Source of the DNA: Thalassomonas sp. RHCl1 | Lineage (GTDB): Bacteria; Pseudomonadota; Gammaproteobacteria; Enterobacterales; Alteromonadaceae | Direction: 5' to 3' | Assembly (NCBI RefSeq): GCF_947387555.1 | Contig: NZ_CANDNZ010000002.1 | Span: 620,001-684,000, forward strand | DNA length: 64,000 nucleotides | Shown: piece by piece, positions 55,775 to 63,469 of the stretch | Position numbering within the stretch: the first letter of the stretch is position 1 | Layout: each line of letters begins with the position of its first letter | Notes under the pieces: model-generated | Told to the model about the DNA's origin: nothing | The model's input: only the letters and a program-made list of their open reading frames with translations | Databases searched by the model: none | Made by a program: the position numbers and the translations under genes

Positions 55775-56137
55775 ATGATGGATAAGCTCAATACTGAAGA
55801 AAACGCCCTGATTCAGGACACGCTGATGACCAAGTTAAATGAAGCTGCGGATCCCAGCCAGGAGTGCTTCTCCGTTGATGACATTGATGTCATTATGAGG
55901 CAATTTCATAACACTTTGGGGGATGAAAAGGAAAAGCTCAGGAAAAAGGATCAGGCATTTGTAAACGGCATTGATGCCTTTAGAGCCTTTATTGCCAGGC
56001 AAGGATATATGCCACAAAATACTGCCCTTGCTTTTAGGGCTATTGCCGGACTATTGACCATAGTCGAAAATATTTTGTGGGAATTAAAAGGGGAAAAAGG
56101 CGAACCGCCTAAACCTCAACGTCCTCCCAGACCTTGA
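55775..56137 (+). CDS. Small helical protein with proline-rich C-terminus
   Basis: 120 residues; GAGG precedes the ATG. Mostly helical and acidic (SVDDIDVIMRQFHNTLGDEK, then TALAFRAIAGLLTIVENIL), ending in the proline-rich basic tail GEPPKPQRPPRP, which looks like an SH3-binding segment. No signal peptide. It sits next to the T3SS effector pair, so it could be a small effector or an accessory protein, but no shared promoter motif precedes it. Function unknown. Confidence 0.55.
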   Translation: MMDKLNTEENALIQDTLMTKLNEAADPSQECFSVDDIDVIMRQFHNTLGDEKEKLRKKDQAFVNGIDAFRAFIARQGYMPQNTALAFRAIAGLLTIVENILWELKGEKGEPPKPQRPPRP

Positions 56138-56331
56138 TTTCAGCTCTGCTTGTTTTGGCTGCTCTGTACTTGAGGGCAGCTTTTTATCTTTTACCTAAAA
56201 TATCAACTGCCTTGTTTAATGATCACTGACGAAAGCTTGTATTGCCGGGGCAACTCGATTATTGTCTCGCTATCCATTCCAGTATCAAAAAATGTGCGAA
56301 ATTACCGGCGCATTTTACTCAAGGAAACTTT

Positions 56332-57054
56332 GTGCACAGCGACGTTGTCATTCCACATTTGCCAGAAGCCGTTCCCCAGGCTGAGATCGCAGATATTTAT
56401 GTTAATCAGGGCCAGCAGGTTAAGGTTGGCGATCATTTATTTGATGTCGAAACTGACAAAGTGGTACTTGAAGTGGTTGCTGATGTCACTGGTATTATCG
56501 ATGAGTTTAACATCAGCCAAGGTGATAGCGTCACTTCCGGGCAAGTGGTCATGAAAATAAGGCCGCAACGTGATGGTGAGGTGCCTGTTGAAGCAAAAAA
56601 TAGCGTTTATCCTGAACAAAGGGAAAATACTGATCCCCTGGATGTGGTCGTGCCGATATTGCCTGAATCAGTGGCTCATGGCGTAATATCGACAATTCAT
56701 GTTCATCCCGGGCAGCAGGTGCAAAGGGAGCAGTGTTTATTTGATGTTGAAACCGACAAGGTAGTACTTGAAGTGGTAGCCGAAACGAACGGTATTGTCA
56801 GTGACTTTACGATTGCACCAGGTCACTGGGTGAACTCAGGGCAAGTGGTGATGCAGTTAATGCCACAAATGTTCGAGACGTCCCCTGAACCTGCCGGACA
56901 GATACAGCAAGTGGCCGCGATGAAAGGTGAAGCCAATCCTGTAGTTAATACACAAGAAAGCGCCGGCAAAGGCGTGTTTACTGCCGGCAGTTTACTTTTT
57001 GGTATTATCGGCCTTGTGCTTGGCGTGTTGGTCACGGCTGTTTTACTGGGCTGA
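56332..57054 (+). CDS. Membrane-anchored protein with two tandem lipoyl (biotinyl/lipoyl-attachment) domains
   Basis: 240 residues. GTG at 56332 with AAGGA 6 bases upstream; an ORF from 56242 exists but without a ribosome-binding site. Two SucB/E2o-like lipoyl domains follow: residues ~4–78 (VVIPHLPEAVPQAEIADIYV, with FDVETDKVVLEVVA and the modified lysine at 43) and ~104–178 (VVVPILPESVAHGVISTIHV, the same FDVETDKVVLEVVA and lysine 143). The lysines are exactly 100 residues apart. The C-terminus (about 218–240) is a hydrophobic helix. No acyltransferase or E1-binding domain is present, unlike true E2 enzymes. A membrane-tethered lipoyl carrier is unusual. Its partner is unknown; the downstream DUF3179 gene is convergent. 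Confidence 0.85.
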   Translation: MHSDVVIPHLPEAVPQAEIADIYVNQGQQVKVGDHLFDVETDKVVLEVVADVTGIIDEFNISQGDSVTSGQVVMKIRPQRDGEVPVEAKNSVYPEQRENTDPLDVVVPILPESVAHGVISTIHVHPGQQVQREQCLFDVETDKVVLEVVAETNGIVSDFTIAPGHWVNSGQVVMQLMPQMFETSPEPAGQIQQVAAMKGEANPVVNTQESAGKGVFTAGSLLFGIIGLVLGVLVTAVLLG

Positions 57055-57058
57055 TCCG

Positions 57059-58096
57059 CTAGCCTTGTTTTGCCTGCTTTACGGTAAAGACTTCGGAATC
57101 GGGATGAAAGGCGATCCAGGCAAACCAAAATGCCTGAAAGCCGGGAATTTCTTTGCCAGAAACTCCGGTGATGCGGCCAGAGCGCGAAGCCAGGTCAAAT
57201 TCTACCACTAGGGTGTGTCCGGCCAGGAAATCCGTTATTTTACTGCGACCGGTTTGTTTCTGATATAACGCCAGCTCCTTAAACGGATAGGCCTTGGCCT
57301 TGCCGTTTATTTCCACTGTCAGCACCACTTCTTTACTGTGATAACGCTTATCGTGATGGGCGACAGGAAAATAAATGGCTTCAGACTGGTTGTAACCTGC
57401 ATAGGGGGTTTGTTGATAGTTGCGGCTATAGCCGGTTTGCTGCGATAAAACCCGGGTATCCGGGTGTCGTTTTAGCCAGTGCTGCCAGCTGGTGTGCAGG
57501 GCAGGCAGGCGGGTGAGTGTTTTGTCTTTCATAGGGCCGCTGATGGCTTGGGAGAGGATCTGCGACCACAGAGACTCGCTTTGCCTATCATAGAGCAAAA
57601 CATCGCTGTTATAAAGCAAGCCGGAAACACCAAATTCCAGCAATTGCCCGTCAACTCTGGCGTTATAGACTATGCCGGTGCCGCATAAAGGGCAGAAGGT
57701 CACGACAATATCTTTTCCTGCCAGTGTGTCATTAACAATTTCATGGTGGTTTAAAATGGCAATGGGATAGGCTTTTGCCTGACCGGCAATATTCACGCCC
57801 AATATCCGGGATTGAGGCAGCAGAAAACCGGCTTTATCGGCGTCGACAAATTTAGGATGACTCAGGGCAGGGATACCGTCACGGGGTGGACCGCCATGAT
57901 GTATTTGCTCACTCGGCACAGAGGTTTGGCTTAAATCGAAACCGTTGCTGGCAGAGCCAAAACCGGGTATCGCTCCCTGAATGGAGATGAAGACATCTGC
58001 CAGCAGAAAAACCGCGGCTAAAGTGAGTGGAATAAGCGGCAGTACCTGCCTGGTTGACAGTTTTGCATACCAGCGGGCAAATAATTTTTGCATCAT
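57059..58096 (-). CDS. DUF3179 domain protein
   Basis: 345 residues. The ATG at 58096 (MMQKLFARWY) follows a G-rich site (GGGGG) and gives an N-terminal hydrophobic segment (VLPLIPLTLAAVFLLADV) that is a signal or anchor. The large domain shows DUF3179 features: KAYPIAILNHHEIVNDTLAG, VVTFCPLCGTGIVYNARVDG with a CPLC pair, and later KEVVLTVEINGKAKAYPFKE. Extracytoplasmic, function unknown. Convergent with the lipoyl-domain gene, 4 bases apart. Confidence 0.85.
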   Translation of the reverse strand: MMQKLFARWYAKLSTRQVLPLIPLTLAAVFLLADVFISIQGAIPGFGSASNGFDLSQTSVPSEQIHHGGPPRDGIPALSHPKFVDADKAGFLLPQSRILGVNIAGQAKAYPIAILNHHEIVNDTLAGKDIVVTFCPLCGTGIVYNARVDGQLLEFGVSGLLYNSDVLLYDRQSESLWSQILSQAISGPMKDKTLTRLPALHTSWQHWLKRHPDTRVLSQQTGYSRNYQQTPYAGYNQSEAIYFPVAHHDKRYHSKEVVLTVEINGKAKAYPFKELALYQKQTGRSKITDFLAGHTLVVEFDLASRSGRITGVSGKEIPGFQAFWFAWIAFHPDSEVFTVKQAKQG

Positions 58097-58505
58097 GCCA
58101 GCCCCCTTTTTCAAGCAGACCGGTAGTAACAGAGAATGCTTGCTGAATATTGAAAATATCTCCGCAGACAAGTGTAGATAAAATCATCGAAAAGTGACGT
58201 TTTATCTGCCAGAAGGTAAAAGTCTTGCCGTTTAATCGACATAAATAGCGAAAATCTTAAATTTTATTTCCTTTCATTAATAACAAAATGCCACCTTGGC
58301 ATTTTGCCTAAAAATCAGTGCCTTATGATTATTGGCTTAAATTTGTTTACGTATTTATTGCCAATGCAACCATCATTTACTGCTTTTTTTAAGGTAAAAA
58401 TAGCAAGAAGTTTACAACCATTTTTTTTTATTGGTTACAAAGTTTATGACCGCCTGATGAGAAGGCATCGGGCAAACTTTTTAAAAAATGAAATGGAGAA
58501 TGGAT
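58097..58505. other. Intergenic region upstream of the tip/translocator operon
   Basis: Between the divergently transcribed DUF3179 gene and the tip operon. It holds the shared promoter motif at 58414–58440. Otherwise AT-rich with no further strong dyads; a short overlapping plus-strand frame has no support. Confidence 0.5.
58414..58440 (+). promoter_or_regulatory. Shared T3SS promoter motif upstream of the tip/translocator operon
   Basis: ACAACCATTTT … ATTGGTTACAA: AAC (58416–58418)–N15–GTTAC (58434–58438). The spacer is a T-run. It lies about 68 bases upstream of the first ATG of the operon. Confidence 0.7.
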
Positions 58506-59765
58506 ATGCAGAATCAACCAGTAGCAGGTGGCGTAGGAACAGAAGCAACGAGCAGTGCACATATGAGCCGTGAAGCCACGATATCATTAGTGATGCGGGT
58601 ATTGGGTGAGCGCGATACTATCCTTGATGACGGTGTTCGTGAACAAGCGGCCAGCATTGAAGCGGCCAACCAACAAATTGTTGCTGCCAATAAAATGTCC
58701 CAGTTGACCAATATCGGCGCCAATAATGCGGGTTTAACGGTTGGCGAAATGGATGACTTTTCCGATGCCGACTACCCGGATTTTACCAGCTCTAAATTAA
58801 GCAACGGTGATGATTTTATTGATTTCGGTGACGGCACAGGTGTTGTTATTGAAAGATCCGGTGATAACCGCTCCTGGAAACTGGTGGAATATGATCAGTC
58901 TGCGGCAAAAGATGGCAATGGCGACCCGGTTTTTACCAACTCAACCCGAGTTTGGGGTGACCCGCATGTTGATGAAGGTGGCGGTGATGCACGTTGGGAC
59001 TTCAACGAACAGTCCACTTTTATTACCCCGACCGGTGTCAAGATCACGGTTGAAACGGCTCCTTATGGTACTAGCGGTGCTACGGTTACTGACAACCTTT
59101 ATATTTCCCGCGGCGACGACCAGGCGGTGGTTACCGGCTTAGAGAATAACTCACAAGGCGGTGGCCAGGGTGATGATACTTTGGCTGTGGCCAACGACGG
59201 TAGCTTATTTACCGATGCCACTAAAAACGACGGCACGATCTTTGTTACCACTAGTGGTGATATGAGTGACTGGTCCGAACTGAACGGTGCGGATCTTTCT
59301 GGTGGTAAAGTTGCTCAAACGGAAGTCACTGCAGAGATCACCACCTTACCGTTGACGGATAAAAACAAGGAAATGCTTACCAAAGCTGGCCTTGATCCGG
59401 CTGATTATACCGAAGGTGGCGCCCTGGTATTAACCTCTACCGAAATGGCGTCAGTAAAAACGGCGATGGAAAGCTTATTTACCATAGAAGCAACGCCTGA
59501 AAATATCGCTTTATTAGAAGAAATGGGAGCCGATATTTCAACCTTGCAATACGGCAATGCCCTGGTCTTTACCCCGGCAGAGAAAGAAAACCTGGCGCAA
59601 ATGTCTTCTGATTATGTTGACAGCCTCACCAGCCGCTCGCAAACCGAGTTGATTGCCTTGCAATCGTTAATGAATAAATACGATGAAAACGTCAAGCAAC
59701 AAACCAACATGCTGAGTACGGCACATGGTGAAAACGACTCTATTATCGGCAACACCCGTATCTAA
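58506..59765 (+). CDS. T3SS tip/filament-like protein interrupted by a DUF1521 (MIIA) self-cleaving domain
   Basis: 419 residues. The ATG at 58506 has GGAG 7 bases upstream. The ends match the 163-aa protein encoded at 60193: residues ~19–62 (SREATISLVMRVLGERDTIL, then DDGVREQAASIEAANQQIVA) and ~370–419 (SLTSRSQTELIALQSLMNKY, then IIGNTRI). Between them (about 85–270) lies a DUF1521-type domain with GDPHVD at 151–156 (RVWGDPHVDEGGGDARWDF), the cleavage motif (Asp–Pro) of the metal-ion-inducible autocatalytic domain known from NopE1 and from a Vibrio coralliilyticus T3SS protein. So it is a needle-tip or filament subunit with a calcium-triggered cut built in (calcium role from the family, not shown here). 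First gene of the tip/translocator operon. Confidence 0.82.
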   Translation: MQNQPVAGGVGTEATSSAHMSREATISLVMRVLGERDTILDDGVREQAASIEAANQQIVAANKMSQLTNIGANNAGLTVGEMDDFSDADYPDFTSSKLSNGDDFIDFGDGTGVVIERSGDNRSWKLVEYDQSAAKDGNGDPVFTNSTRVWGDPHVDEGGGDARWDFNEQSTFITPTGVKITVETAPYGTSGATVTDNLYISRGDDQAVVTGLENNSQGGGQGDDTLAVANDGSLFTDATKNDGTIFVTTSGDMSDWSELNGADLSGGKVAQTEVTAEITTLPLTDKNKEMLTKAGLDPADYTEGGALVLTSTEMASVKTAMESLFTIEATPENIALLEEMGADISTLQYGNALVFTPAEKENLAQMSSDYVDSLTSRSQTELIALQSLMNKYDENVKQQTNMLSTAHGENDSIIGNTRI

Positions 59766-59801
59766 TCCTTGAGCTAAAACGTATTTATAAAGGAAAAAAT
59801 C

Positions 59802-60107
59802 ATGGCGAATGAAATGTCCAAACAAACCGCACTGGAAGCTTTTCTTAAGGAAAGTAAAGACACCCTGGCACAAGCCCGAGGGCTGCTGAAACAAAAAGAA
59901 GATCTGTATCAACGCTATGGTATTACCAAGGCGATGTTGTCGGACACTTCAGAGTTAACGGCCCATGAAAAGGAACAATTAGAGAAAAAATCGGAGGCTT
60001 TTCGGGATGAAATTGCCCAGGCCCAGCGCGATGCCCGCGACCGGGCCAAGTACCGGGATATGCCGGTGCGTGCGGCGAAAAAAGCCAGGCACCGTGCTTT
60101 TATCTAA
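59802..60107 (+). CDS. Small coiled-coil chaperone, LcrG- or CesA-like
   Basis: 101 residues, highly charged and helical (EAFLKESKDTLAQARGLLKQ, then EQLEKKSEAFRDEIAQAQRD), with a basic C-terminus (AAKKARHRAFI). In Ysc systems the gene before the tip protein is lcrG (about 95 residues, basic end), and in EspA-type systems a small helical chaperone precedes the filament gene. Position between two tip-like genes supports a tip-protein chaperone or regulator. Sequence alone does not decide between the two families. Confidence 0.6.
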   Translation: MANEMSKQTALEAFLKESKDTLAQARGLLKQKEDLYQRYGITKAMLSDTSELTAHEKEQLEKKSEAFRDEIAQAQRDARDRAKYRDMPVRAAKKARHRAFI

Positions 60108-60145
60108 TGATTTGAGACCTAAATACATCAAGATTCATTAATAAA

Positions 60146-60172
60146 CCGCTTAACCATGACAGCGTTAAGCGG
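60146..60172 (+). promoter_or_regulatory. Perfect 9-bp hairpin before the short tip gene
   Basis: CCGCTTAAC / GTTAAGCGG with a 9-base loop, placed 20 bases before the ATG of the short tip-like gene and followed by AAAAGAAAAGGAA. There is no T run, so rather than terminating it may mark an mRNA processing or stability site that raises expression of the short tip gene within the operon. Confidence 0.5.
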
Positions 60173-60192
60173 AAAAGAAAAGGAAATTAATT

Positions 60193-60684
60193 ATGGCTAA
60201 TCCAGTCAACAGCACGAATACCTTAGGGACTGTAGAGCACAAGTTGTCTCTGGAAACGGTAATGATGAAAGCGTTAAGTGGACGTTCAGAGATTCTCGAT
60301 GATCAGATCCGCGAGCAGGCAAAAATGATCGCCGATAAAAATGCCCTGTTAAAAGAGTTCAATACTTTTTTGCAGGAAGGGCGCAGCGAACAGGCTAAGG
60401 GAAAAACTACCGAGATGTCTCCGGAGTTCACTGCCTTTATCAAGGCCAACAACGTTGATGTGCCTAATGACGATAATGATAACAAATACAGCAAGGATGA
60501 GTGGACGGCGGTGATTGAAAATATGCAAACCGAAATCGACAGCTTAACCAGTACTTCGCAAACGGATCTGATTGACCTGCAGGCGATTATGAACAAGTAC
60601 GATGAAGTGATCAAACAGCAAACCAACTTCTTAAGTACTTCTCACGGGGAAAAAGACTCCATTATCGGCAATACCCGTATTTAA
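60193..60684 (+). CDS. sctA: Short T3SS needle-tip/filament-like protein (SctA-type)
   Basis: 163 residues. N-terminal helix (KLSLETVMMKALSGRSEILD, then DQIREQAKMIADKNALLKEF), a short acidic linker (PNDDNDNKYSKDEW) and a C-terminal helix (QTDLIDLQAIMNKYDEVIKQ) ending HGEKDSIIGNTRI. The C-terminal KYDxVxxQxxxL resembles the closing helix of LcrV/IpaD-type tip proteins (YDSVMQRLL in LcrV) and EspA-type filaments. It is far shorter than LcrV (326). Its ends are shared with the self-cleaving protein at 58506. It occupies the lcrV place, upstream of an LcrH-like chaperone and SctE/SctB. Confidence 0.68.
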   Translation: MANPVNSTNTLGTVEHKLSLETVMMKALSGRSEILDDQIREQAKMIADKNALLKEFNTFLQEGRSEQAKGKTTEMSPEFTAFIKANNVDVPNDDNDNKYSKDEWTAVIENMQTEIDSLTSTSQTDLIDLQAIMNKYDEVIKQQTNFLSTSHGEKDSIIGNTRI

Positions 60685-60690
60685 CCTTAA

Positions 60691-60730
60691 GTGCACAATT
60701 TTTCAGCGGTATTTGTGCACCTTTATTTTT
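60691..60730 (+). terminator. Hairpin with T-rich tail between tip and chaperone genes
   Basis: GTGCACAA / TTGTGCAC stem (60691–60698 with 60713–60720) followed by CTTTATTTTT. A second larger dyad follows (CGGGCTATT / AATAGCCCG, 60746–60754 with 60767–60775, flanked by TCAGGC/GCCTGA). Because the next genes are translocator genes of the same operon, this may be a partial (attenuating) terminator that makes tip mRNA more abundant than translocator mRNA. Confidence 0.55.
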
Positions 60731-60821
60731 ATCAGGCACCTTTGTCGGGCTATTACCAACTGATGGAATAGCCCGGGGCCTGAGACTCAACAGACAGCAA
60801 GTGACAACAGCAGGAGTCATC

Positions 60822-61310
60822 ATGAATTTTACACAAGAGAAAATAGACCACACTCTGGCATTAGGTGAGCAAGTATTTGACTTTATCGGTAAAGGCGGCG
60901 CTTTACGCGAGCTGAAAAATGTCGATGAAAAAACCATGGAAGCCATCTATTACGTGGCCTACAACCTTTATCAAAATGCCAAATATGAAGACGCACTTAA
61001 AGTCTTCAAGTTCCTGGGGTTATACGACCACCTGGAAAAGAAATACCTTATGGGCATCGGCGGCTGCCAGCAAATGTTGCAGCAATATAAAGACGCTATC
61101 AACTCCTATTCCATGGCGGCTTTATTGGATATCAGCAACCCGTTGCCGCCGCTGCATGCCGCCGAATGCTATCTGGCATTGGGGGATTTTGAAAATGCCG
61201 CCAGCGGCTTTAGTGCGGCACTGGAATTTGCCGGCAACCAGGGCGGCTATGAAGAAGTAAAAGACAAGGCCACTAAGATGCTGGCACTTGTTAAAAACAA
61301 ATTATCTTAA
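60822..61310 (+). CDS. sycD: Class II translocator chaperone SycD/LcrH
   Basis: 162 residues, three TPR repeats (EAIYYVAYNLYQNAKYEDAL; YLMGIGGCQQMLQQYKDAIN; LHAAECYLALGDFENAASGF). The ATG at 60822 (MNFTQEKID) has AGGAG upstream; a GTG-started extension from 60801 is unlikely. SycD/LcrH binds both hydrophobic translocators (SctE and SctB), which are the next two genes. Confidence 0.92.
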   Translation: MNFTQEKIDHTLALGEQVFDFIGKGGALRELKNVDEKTMEAIYYVAYNLYQNAKYEDALKVFKFLGLYDHLEKKYLMGIGGCQQMLQQYKDAINSYSMAALLDISNPLPPLHAAECYLALGDFENAASGFSAALEFAGNQGGYEEVKDKATKMLALVKNKLS

Positions 61311-61322
61311 GGAGTAGAGAGC

Positions 61323-62345
61323 ATGAGCGATGTAACGGTAAATACGTCAACGACGCCGCAAAATAATACCAATACGGGCAATGTCAATGTAAACAATACC
61401 AATGCGGACAATACCAATATTTCCCCCGGCTCGGCTTTAGGTCAGCAAATTGTCACCATATTGACCGATGGCCAGGGCACGGCTCAAAGCGATGCCGAGG
61501 CCATTGCCAATGCGGTCAAGCTGGCCGCACCTCAGCTGGGAGACATGAGCATGAATGACCTTATGCTTATGCTGACCTCATTGAACCAGGAGGTGACCGA
61601 AGAGCAGGCGGTCAATGCCAAGGAAAATATTAAAAACAACCAGCTGACCACCCAGCAGCATCATGACGAGCGCATCAAAAAAATTGAAGATGCCCTCAAG
61701 GCGATAGAAAAAGCCAAAGAAAGTAGCGGTATCGGCAAGGTTTTTGGCTGGATAGCCAGTGCCGCCATGATAGTGGCCGGGGCAGCGTTGATCGCCACCG
61801 GTGTCGGCGCCGTTGCGGGTACCTTGATGATAGCAGCGGGCGCCATCATGCTGACCTCACAAATCTCGGGGGAAACCGGTGACTGGATGAATGAGGGCCT
61901 GGCGGAAGTATTTATGGCGATTGACCCCGATATGTCCAAAGAAGACGCCATGATGGCGGCGCAAATCACTGTATTGGCGACGGTTATGGTGCTTTCACTT
62001 GCCTCCGGTGGTGCGGCCATGATGGGCCCTGCGGCAACAGGCACGCTAGCCATTATGGCGGCTAAAGTGGCTGCTATCAGTGGCGTAGTCGGCGGCGCGG
62101 CAACCGTTGGCCAGGGGGGAGCAGGTCTTGCGACTACGGCTTATACCAAAGAAGCGGCCGATGCCCGCGCCGATGCCGCCGAGCAACAAATGTTTATCAA
62201 TGAGCTGATGATGAAACTGGGTGATTACCAGGACAAGCTGGAAGAAATCATGCAGCAATATGCCCAGGGGATCAAAATTGCTATGGAAACCCTGACCGCC
62301 AGTACCGAGCTTAGCAGCACCATCATGAACAACACAGCGGTTTAA
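61323..62345 (+). CDS. sctE: Major T3SS translocon protein SctE (YopB/SipB/SseC family)
   Basis: 340 residues. Asn/Thr-rich N-terminus, then coiled coil (~95–135: QHHDERIKKIEDALKAIEKA), then two hydrophobic regions: about 140–180 (FGWIASAAMIVAGAALIATG … TLMIAAGAIMLTSQIS) and about 215–260 (VLATVMVLSLASGGAAMMGP …). This arrangement is typical of YopB/SseC pore formers. It starts 12 bases after sycD. Confidence 0.9.
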   Translation: MSDVTVNTSTTPQNNTNTGNVNVNNTNADNTNISPGSALGQQIVTILTDGQGTAQSDAEAIANAVKLAAPQLGDMSMNDLMLMLTSLNQEVTEEQAVNAKENIKNNQLTTQQHHDERIKKIEDALKAIEKAKESSGIGKVFGWIASAAMIVAGAALIATGVGAVAGTLMIAAGAIMLTSQISGETGDWMNEGLAEVFMAIDPDMSKEDAMMAAQITVLATVMVLSLASGGAAMMGPAATGTLAIMAAKVAAISGVVGGAATVGQGGAGLATTAYTKEAADARADAAEQQMFINELMMKLGDYQDKLEEIMQQYAQGIKIAMETLTASTELSSTIMNNTAV

Positions 62346-62389
62346 GCCCTGTTGATTTAACACTTTTACAAAATATTAAGGAAGAAATT

Positions 62390-63373
62390 ATGGCTACAGT
62401 TACACCCAATGCACAAGTAACAGATTATTTAAACAGCGACTACCAGGTGACCTTTACCGCAGCAGACGGCAGCGGCACCACCAACGGCATCCAGGGAAAA
62501 GATATCGGCACGGTCCAGAATATCCAGCTGGTGGATGACGACCTGGTGGTACAAACCGACAAGGGTACCATTACTATCCATGATGTGCCGCAACTGGCGC
62601 CGCCTAAGCTTGAAGCCGGCAGCGATGAATCGCAGGACCGCGTAGTGGGACGCGACTTTATGGCGGATTTTAATGAAATCATGAAGTTATTCCTGGAAAC
62701 GGTACGTGAGCAAAGAGATGTTAACCGGGAAATGCGTAACGGCGACCGCCAGATGATGGTGGTAAAAAGTGAAGAAGCCATTTCCGCCATGCGTGATAAA
62801 GCTGCGAAAGACTTTATGGTGGGCATGATCACTAACGCCGTGACTATCGTCAGTGGCGCGCTTTCCATGGCCGGCGGTATTAAAACCTTGAAAGGCTTAA
62901 GCACGCCGTCTACCGGTGCAACAGCGGCGCCTAAAGCCCCTACGCCAACCAATACCACCAGCAGTACTTCCGGCGGTACAGTGAAAACTTCAAATGGTCT
63001 GGCCGAAGGCATGAGTGAAGGTTCTACCACGGCGTCAACGGCGAGCAGCACTTCGAGTAACGCCAGTAAAGCCGGTCCGAAAATGACTGAAGCACAGGCA
63101 CAGGCAACGACGGCGAAATATACCGCTGCCGGTAAGATCCTCGAAGGCGCCGCCGGAACAACCGGTTCAACCATTACCTTTGTTTCTACTGAAGATCAGG
63201 AAGAGCAGCAAAGGGCGGAAACCGAGTCTGGCTTGTACCGCTCCAAATCTGAAGATCAAAACCAGTACTTCAGGGATTCAAAACAGATCATCAACGATGC
63301 CATGAATATGATCAAGGCCATCAACGATGCCAGACACCAGACCAACAGTGAAATCGTCGGCAGCCGCGTGTAA
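62390..63373 (+). CDS. sctB: Minor T3SS translocon protein SctB (YopD/EspB-like)
   Basis: 327 residues. A beta-rich N-terminal ~75 residues (TDYLNSDYQVTFTAADGSGT) is unusual for the family. Then a coiled coil (MKLFLETVREQRDVNREMRN), one hydrophobic segment (DFMVGMITNAVTIVSGALSM, about residue 145–165), a Thr/Ser/Ala-rich linker and a C-terminal helix ending NSEIVGSRV. One membrane segment plus position after SctE fits the YopD/EspB minor translocator. The C-terminal tail resembles that of the two tip-like proteins. Confidence 0.82.
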   Translation: MATVTPNAQVTDYLNSDYQVTFTAADGSGTTNGIQGKDIGTVQNIQLVDDDLVVQTDKGTITIHDVPQLAPPKLEAGSDESQDRVVGRDFMADFNEIMKLFLETVREQRDVNREMRNGDRQMMVVKSEEAISAMRDKAAKDFMVGMITNAVTIVSGALSMAGGIKTLKGLSTPSTGATAAPKAPTPTNTTSSTSGGTVKTSNGLAEGMSEGSTTASTASSTSSNASKAGPKMTEAQAQATTAKYTAAGKILEGAAGTTGSTITFVSTEDQEEQQRAETESGLYRSKSEDQNQYFRDSKQIINDAMNMIKAINDARHQTNSEIVGSRV

Positions 63374-63469
63374 TTGCGATTGGTTTGGAAATGTGACAAA
63401 GGTGGGGCAACCCACCTGAGTCTGTTTTGTCGATTCTTTAACGCTTATTGAAAAGAATGCAGGGTAAAT

